The notes beneath the pieces were generated by a model that worked only from the letters and a program-made list of their open reading frames with translations, did no database searches and was not told the DNA's origin. Position numbers and translations under genes: made by a program. Of a stretch of DNA of 7,048 nucleotides, positions 5,752 through 7,048 are shown one piece after another. Origin of the DNA: an uncultured Mycoplasmatota bacterium (GTDB lineage: Bacteria > Bacillota_I > Bacilli_A > RF39 > UBA660); NCBI GenBank assembly GCA_947087145.1, contig CAMUBM010000036.1, forward strand, positions 1-7,048, in the 5' to 3' direction. How positions within the stretch are numbered: position 1 is the stretch's first letter; every line of letters starts with the position of its first letter.

Positions 5752-7048
5752 ATGAGTGAGATTAATAAAATTAATACAGGTGTTGCTAAAAATGTAGCAA
5801 ATCATTTAGCGAATCATTTTAAAGCAAATGTGGATAAAAATGTAGTTACTAACATTGGTGCATCAGAACTATCAAAAATTAAAACGAATGAAGTTACGAC
5901 AGAGAGTATGGATTTAAACTTGGATAATATTACTTCTTCTTTTGAAATACAAAAAATAAGTAAAGAAGAATACCATTTATCAGTTGATACCTATAAAGAC
6001 AAATGTGAACAAGAGCTAGAAGAGTATAATAAGGCATTAGTGAGTATAAGTGAAGAGTTAGAGGAATTAAGTCGCGTAGAACCTTATATTCAAGGTGCTA
6101 ATTTTTTGGAGGCTAATTTTCCGGATGATGCTAGTTTGATCAGTGGGGTAGAAAAAAGTTCTTCTTTGGAGCGAATGAACGCAGTTGTCAAAGAGAAGAC
6201 AAAGTTTAATAGTTATCAAGAATATAAAAATTATGTGGATAACTTGAAGAATGATAAAAATATCCTTGGACAAGCAATTCGTAAAACAGAAGAGTTAAAA
6301 GAATGTGCTATTTATACTTTTATGCCTTATTTAGAAAGTTATCAACAATATGATAATGCTAAAACATTTACTTTACAGGATGTAAATGATAAGAGTGTAA
6401 ATATGAGTCCTTTACAAAAGTTTGAGACATTAACTAATTTTTATTCTAGATACAATATTAAAATCGATCGACAAGATAAGTTGGAAGCTTTATCGAATGC
6501 TTCTAAATATGCTCCAGAATTATCTAAAATGTACAATTATTTGTATGAAACAGAGGGTTTAGATAGTGCTACTACTTATTTGGAGAAAATGGAAAGTACG
6601 ATTAATCAAGTAAATGGAAAAGCAAAAGCAGAAAAGTTTTTGGAACATTTGGAAGAGGAAGAAAATCCTCTAGACGCGGTTGGGAATCACTTGAAGACTG
6701 GTGGAAAAGGTTTAACTGATGGAGCAGAGTCTTTTTTTGAAGGAATTGCTGCTTGGTTTAAATCAAGCGATATTTATACTTCTGATGAGTATGAAAGTAT
6801 GTATATTTTAGAGGCTTTGCAAAATAATTCGAATTATAATAATCTTTTGGATAACAATTATGAAATTAGTCAGAGTATTGGCAATATGCTTCCTAGTATT
6901 GCTATTAGTTTGGCTTTGTCTCCTGTTGCGGGAGCAGAAATGGCTCAAACTGCGGCGACGGTTAGTATGGGAGTGAGTGCTGGTGGAAAGAGTTATCATA
7001 ATTCTTTAGTGGAAGGGCAGAGTACTTTAAAAGCTGTTTCTTATGGTG
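5752..7048 (+). CDS. Large helical protein, candidate T7SS substrate (3' end outside window)
   Basis: An open frame of 432 codons running off the right edge. The N-terminus is MSEINKI, similar to the MSEIQKI of the 3D-domain protein on the left. Residues about 75-110 are a charged, probably coiled-coil segment (CEQELEEYN and SEELEELSR). Residues about 120-300 look largely alpha-helical and polar. A glycine/alanine-rich hydrophobic stretch begins at IGNMLPSIAISLAL (376-389) and continues to about 412, followed by a GKSYHNSLVEGQ...AVSYG segment. No Sec signal, WXG or clear LXG motif is seen. The hydrophobic Gly/Ala segment late in a long helical protein recalls secreted toxins and phage tape-measure proteins, which is only a resemblance. 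It lies 75 bases after yukD on the same strand, consistent with a T7SS-linked effector. I do not recognise the family; any effector domain would be beyond the window. Confidence 0.85.
   Translation, partial: MSEINKINTGVAKNVANHLANHFKANVDKNVVTNIGASELSKIKTNEVTTESMDLNLDNITSSFEIQKISKEEYHLSVDTYKDKCEQELEEYNKALVSISEELEELSRVEPYIQGANFLEANFPDDASLISGVEKSSSLERMNAVVKEKTKFNSYQEYKNYVDNLKNDKNILGQAIRKTEELKECAIYTFMPYLESYQQYDNAKTFTLQDVNDKSVNMSPLQKFETLTNFYSRYNIKIDRQDKLEALSNASKYAPELSKMYNYLYETEGLDSATTYLEKMESTINQVNGKAKAEKFLEHLEEEENPLDAVGNHLKTGGKGLTDGAESFFEGIAAWFKSSDIYTSDEYESMYILEALQNNSNYNNLLDNNYEISQSIGNMLPSIAISLALSPVAGAEMAQTAATVSMGVSAGGKSYHNSLVEGQSTLKAVSYG

Noticed and set aside
6067..6273. Leftward 68-codon frame in the large downstream gene
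   Set aside because: Antisense shadow of an uninterrupted 432-codon frame with a good SD.
6808..6999. Leftward 63-codon frame, Ser/Thr/Arg rich
   Set aside because: Antisense to the Gly/Ala hydrophobic segment of the large protein; its composition is explained by that.

Overview
The window comes from a low-GC Gram-positive bacterium (Bacillota or a close relative). It is AT-rich, has strong Shine-Dalgarno sites, uses TGG for Trp with TAA stops, and carries a type VII secretion system of the firmicute kind (T7SSb). It cannot be placed to genus from the sequence alone.

Layout: at the far left, nine codons of a leftward gene begin at 29 and run off the edge. A leftward 190-residue protein (720 to 148) has an acidic Pro/Thr-rich linker and a C-terminal 3D-type (double-psi beta-barrel) cell-wall domain but no signal peptide. 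A leftward intrinsic terminator follows it. A 122-base divergent intergenic region (721-842) holds two back-to-back extended -10 promoters, each with a leader of about 16 nt, and several CATAA/TTATG half-sites. Rightward from there come essC (843-5399, 1518 aa), the membrane-anchored FtsK/SpoIIIE motor ATPase of T7SSb; an 11-base-overlapping yukD/esaB gene (5389-5676, ubiquitin-like); a large nested hairpin at the end of yukD; and the first 432 codons of a large helical protein (5752 to the right edge) that is not recognised.

How the parts may work together: EssC powers export and the YukD-like protein is an accessory or regulatory component. The two unassigned products flanking this core both start with MSEIxKI, lack Sec signals and look like candidate substrates or cell-wall accessory factors; this is inference. 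The 3D-domain protein could remodel peptidoglycan around the secretion machine. EssB, EsaA, EssA and a WXG100 protein are not in the window, so the system is only partly visible.
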